Positions 63,798-64,000 of a DNA stretch of 64,000 bases are shown piece by piece. The position numbers and the translations under genes were made by a program. The notes beneath the pieces are model-generated. The model was not told the origin of the DNA, made no database searches, and saw only the letters and a list, made by a program, of their open reading frames with translations. Origin of the DNA: Salicibibacter cibi (lineage in GTDB: Bacteria > Bacillota > Bacilli > Bacillales > Marinococcaceae); contig NZ_CP054706.1 in NCBI RefSeq assembly GCF_016495865.1, positions 310,001 through 374,000 on the forward strand, read 5' to 3'. How positions within the stretch are numbered: position 1 is the first letter of the stretch; every line of letters begins with the position of its first letter.

Positions 63798-64000
63798 TCA
63801 CGCCATTTGCTCTTTTTTGACGGTAATCACATCGCAAGAGGAGCGGCGTACCGATGATTCGGCCACGCTACCGGTAAAAAAACGAGAAACTGCGTGTTGA
63901 CCCGTTTCTGCTGTGATCAGAAGGTCGCAGCTATTTTCAACCGTGAGGACGCGGGGGATTTCAAGACGCGGATTCCCGGAACGCAAGATTGTTTGTACAT
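63798..64000 (-). CDS. universal stress protein UspA family, C-terminal part (N-terminus beyond window)
   Basis: The minus-strand frame is open to the window edge. It reads RSGNPRLEIPRVLTVENSCD, then LLITAETGQHAVSRFFTGSVAESSVRR in separate motifs: the G-x2-G-x9-G(S/T) nucleotide-binding loop of UspA appears as TGQHAVSRFFTGSVAES. The end DVITVKKEQMA is the last strand. At least 67 residues are visible. Confidence 0.85.
   Translation of the reverse strand, partial: VQTILRSGNPRLEIPRVLTVENSCDLLITAETGQHAVSRFFTGSVAESSVRRSSCDVITVKKEQMA

Overview
The window looks like chromosomal DNA of a spore-forming, halophilic or alkaliphilic Bacillaceae (Firmicutes). Supporting signs are a small acid-soluble spore protein (sspH), a Bacillus-type niaR/nifS/nadBCA NAD cluster, YvbJ/TcaA-like and YkvI-like proteins, strong AGGAGG ribosome-binding sites, and very acidic extracellular proteins. 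A Salicibibacter/Geomicrobium-like genome is my guess; I cannot test it here. No rRNA, tRNA, phage or CRISPR was seen.

Layout. 1-8.4 kb: a truncated UbiB/AarF kinase, two alcohol/aldehyde oxidation loci (one with a collapsed aldehyde dehydrogenase), two metallo-beta-lactamase-fold hydrolases, and a glutamine amidotransferase that has lost its cysteine. 8.5-13.7 kb (minus): a two-gene chromate transporter beside a gamma-glutamyltransferase, a CNNM/HlyC membrane protein and an LCP-family cell-wall ligase. 13.9-17.3 kb: two copies of a MITE with 6-bp target duplications, around a UPF0180 gene, an MBL hydrolase and a mechanosensitive-channel-like protein. 17.3-25.8 kb: housekeeping genes (carbonic anhydrase, ferredoxin, Nfu-N scaffold, bile-acid-type symporter, M20 amidohydrolase, divergent kinase, amidase, Uma2 nuclease, creatinase-like M24 hydrolase). 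26-28.7 kb: a complete sulfonate/taurine/nitrate-type ABC importer. 28.8-33.6 kb: an accessory zone with a repeat element, an orphan UPF0175 antitoxin, a candidate type I toxin-antitoxin, an Rpn nuclease behind a frameshifted HTH gene, and an IS4-family element.

33.8-45.6 kb: aconitase, then a PucR-type regulator divergent from an acylating semialdehyde dehydrogenase, an omega-aminotransferase and alanine dehydrogenase. Together these can turn a beta-amino acid into acyl-CoA while recycling pyruvate and alanine. A decayed copy of the aminotransferase-ald pair lies nearby. 46-49 kb: two zinc-ribbon membrane proteins. 49.2-56 kb: NAD biosynthesis and repair (Nnr, NiaR, NifS divergent from NadB-NadC-NadA). 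56-64 kb: a WYL regulator, an acidic lipoprotein, a group II intron remnant, an IS3 element, sspH, a MATE exporter, a thioesterase, a second Zn alcohol dehydrogenase, and a universal stress protein cut by the window edge.

The most unusual signal is outside genes. Five intergenic arrays (35.9, 43.4, 46.0, 49.1 and 58.6/60.3 kb) are tandem repeats with the same 52-bp period and hairpin-forming units, although the unit sequence differs between loci. The IS3 element has inserted into one of them.
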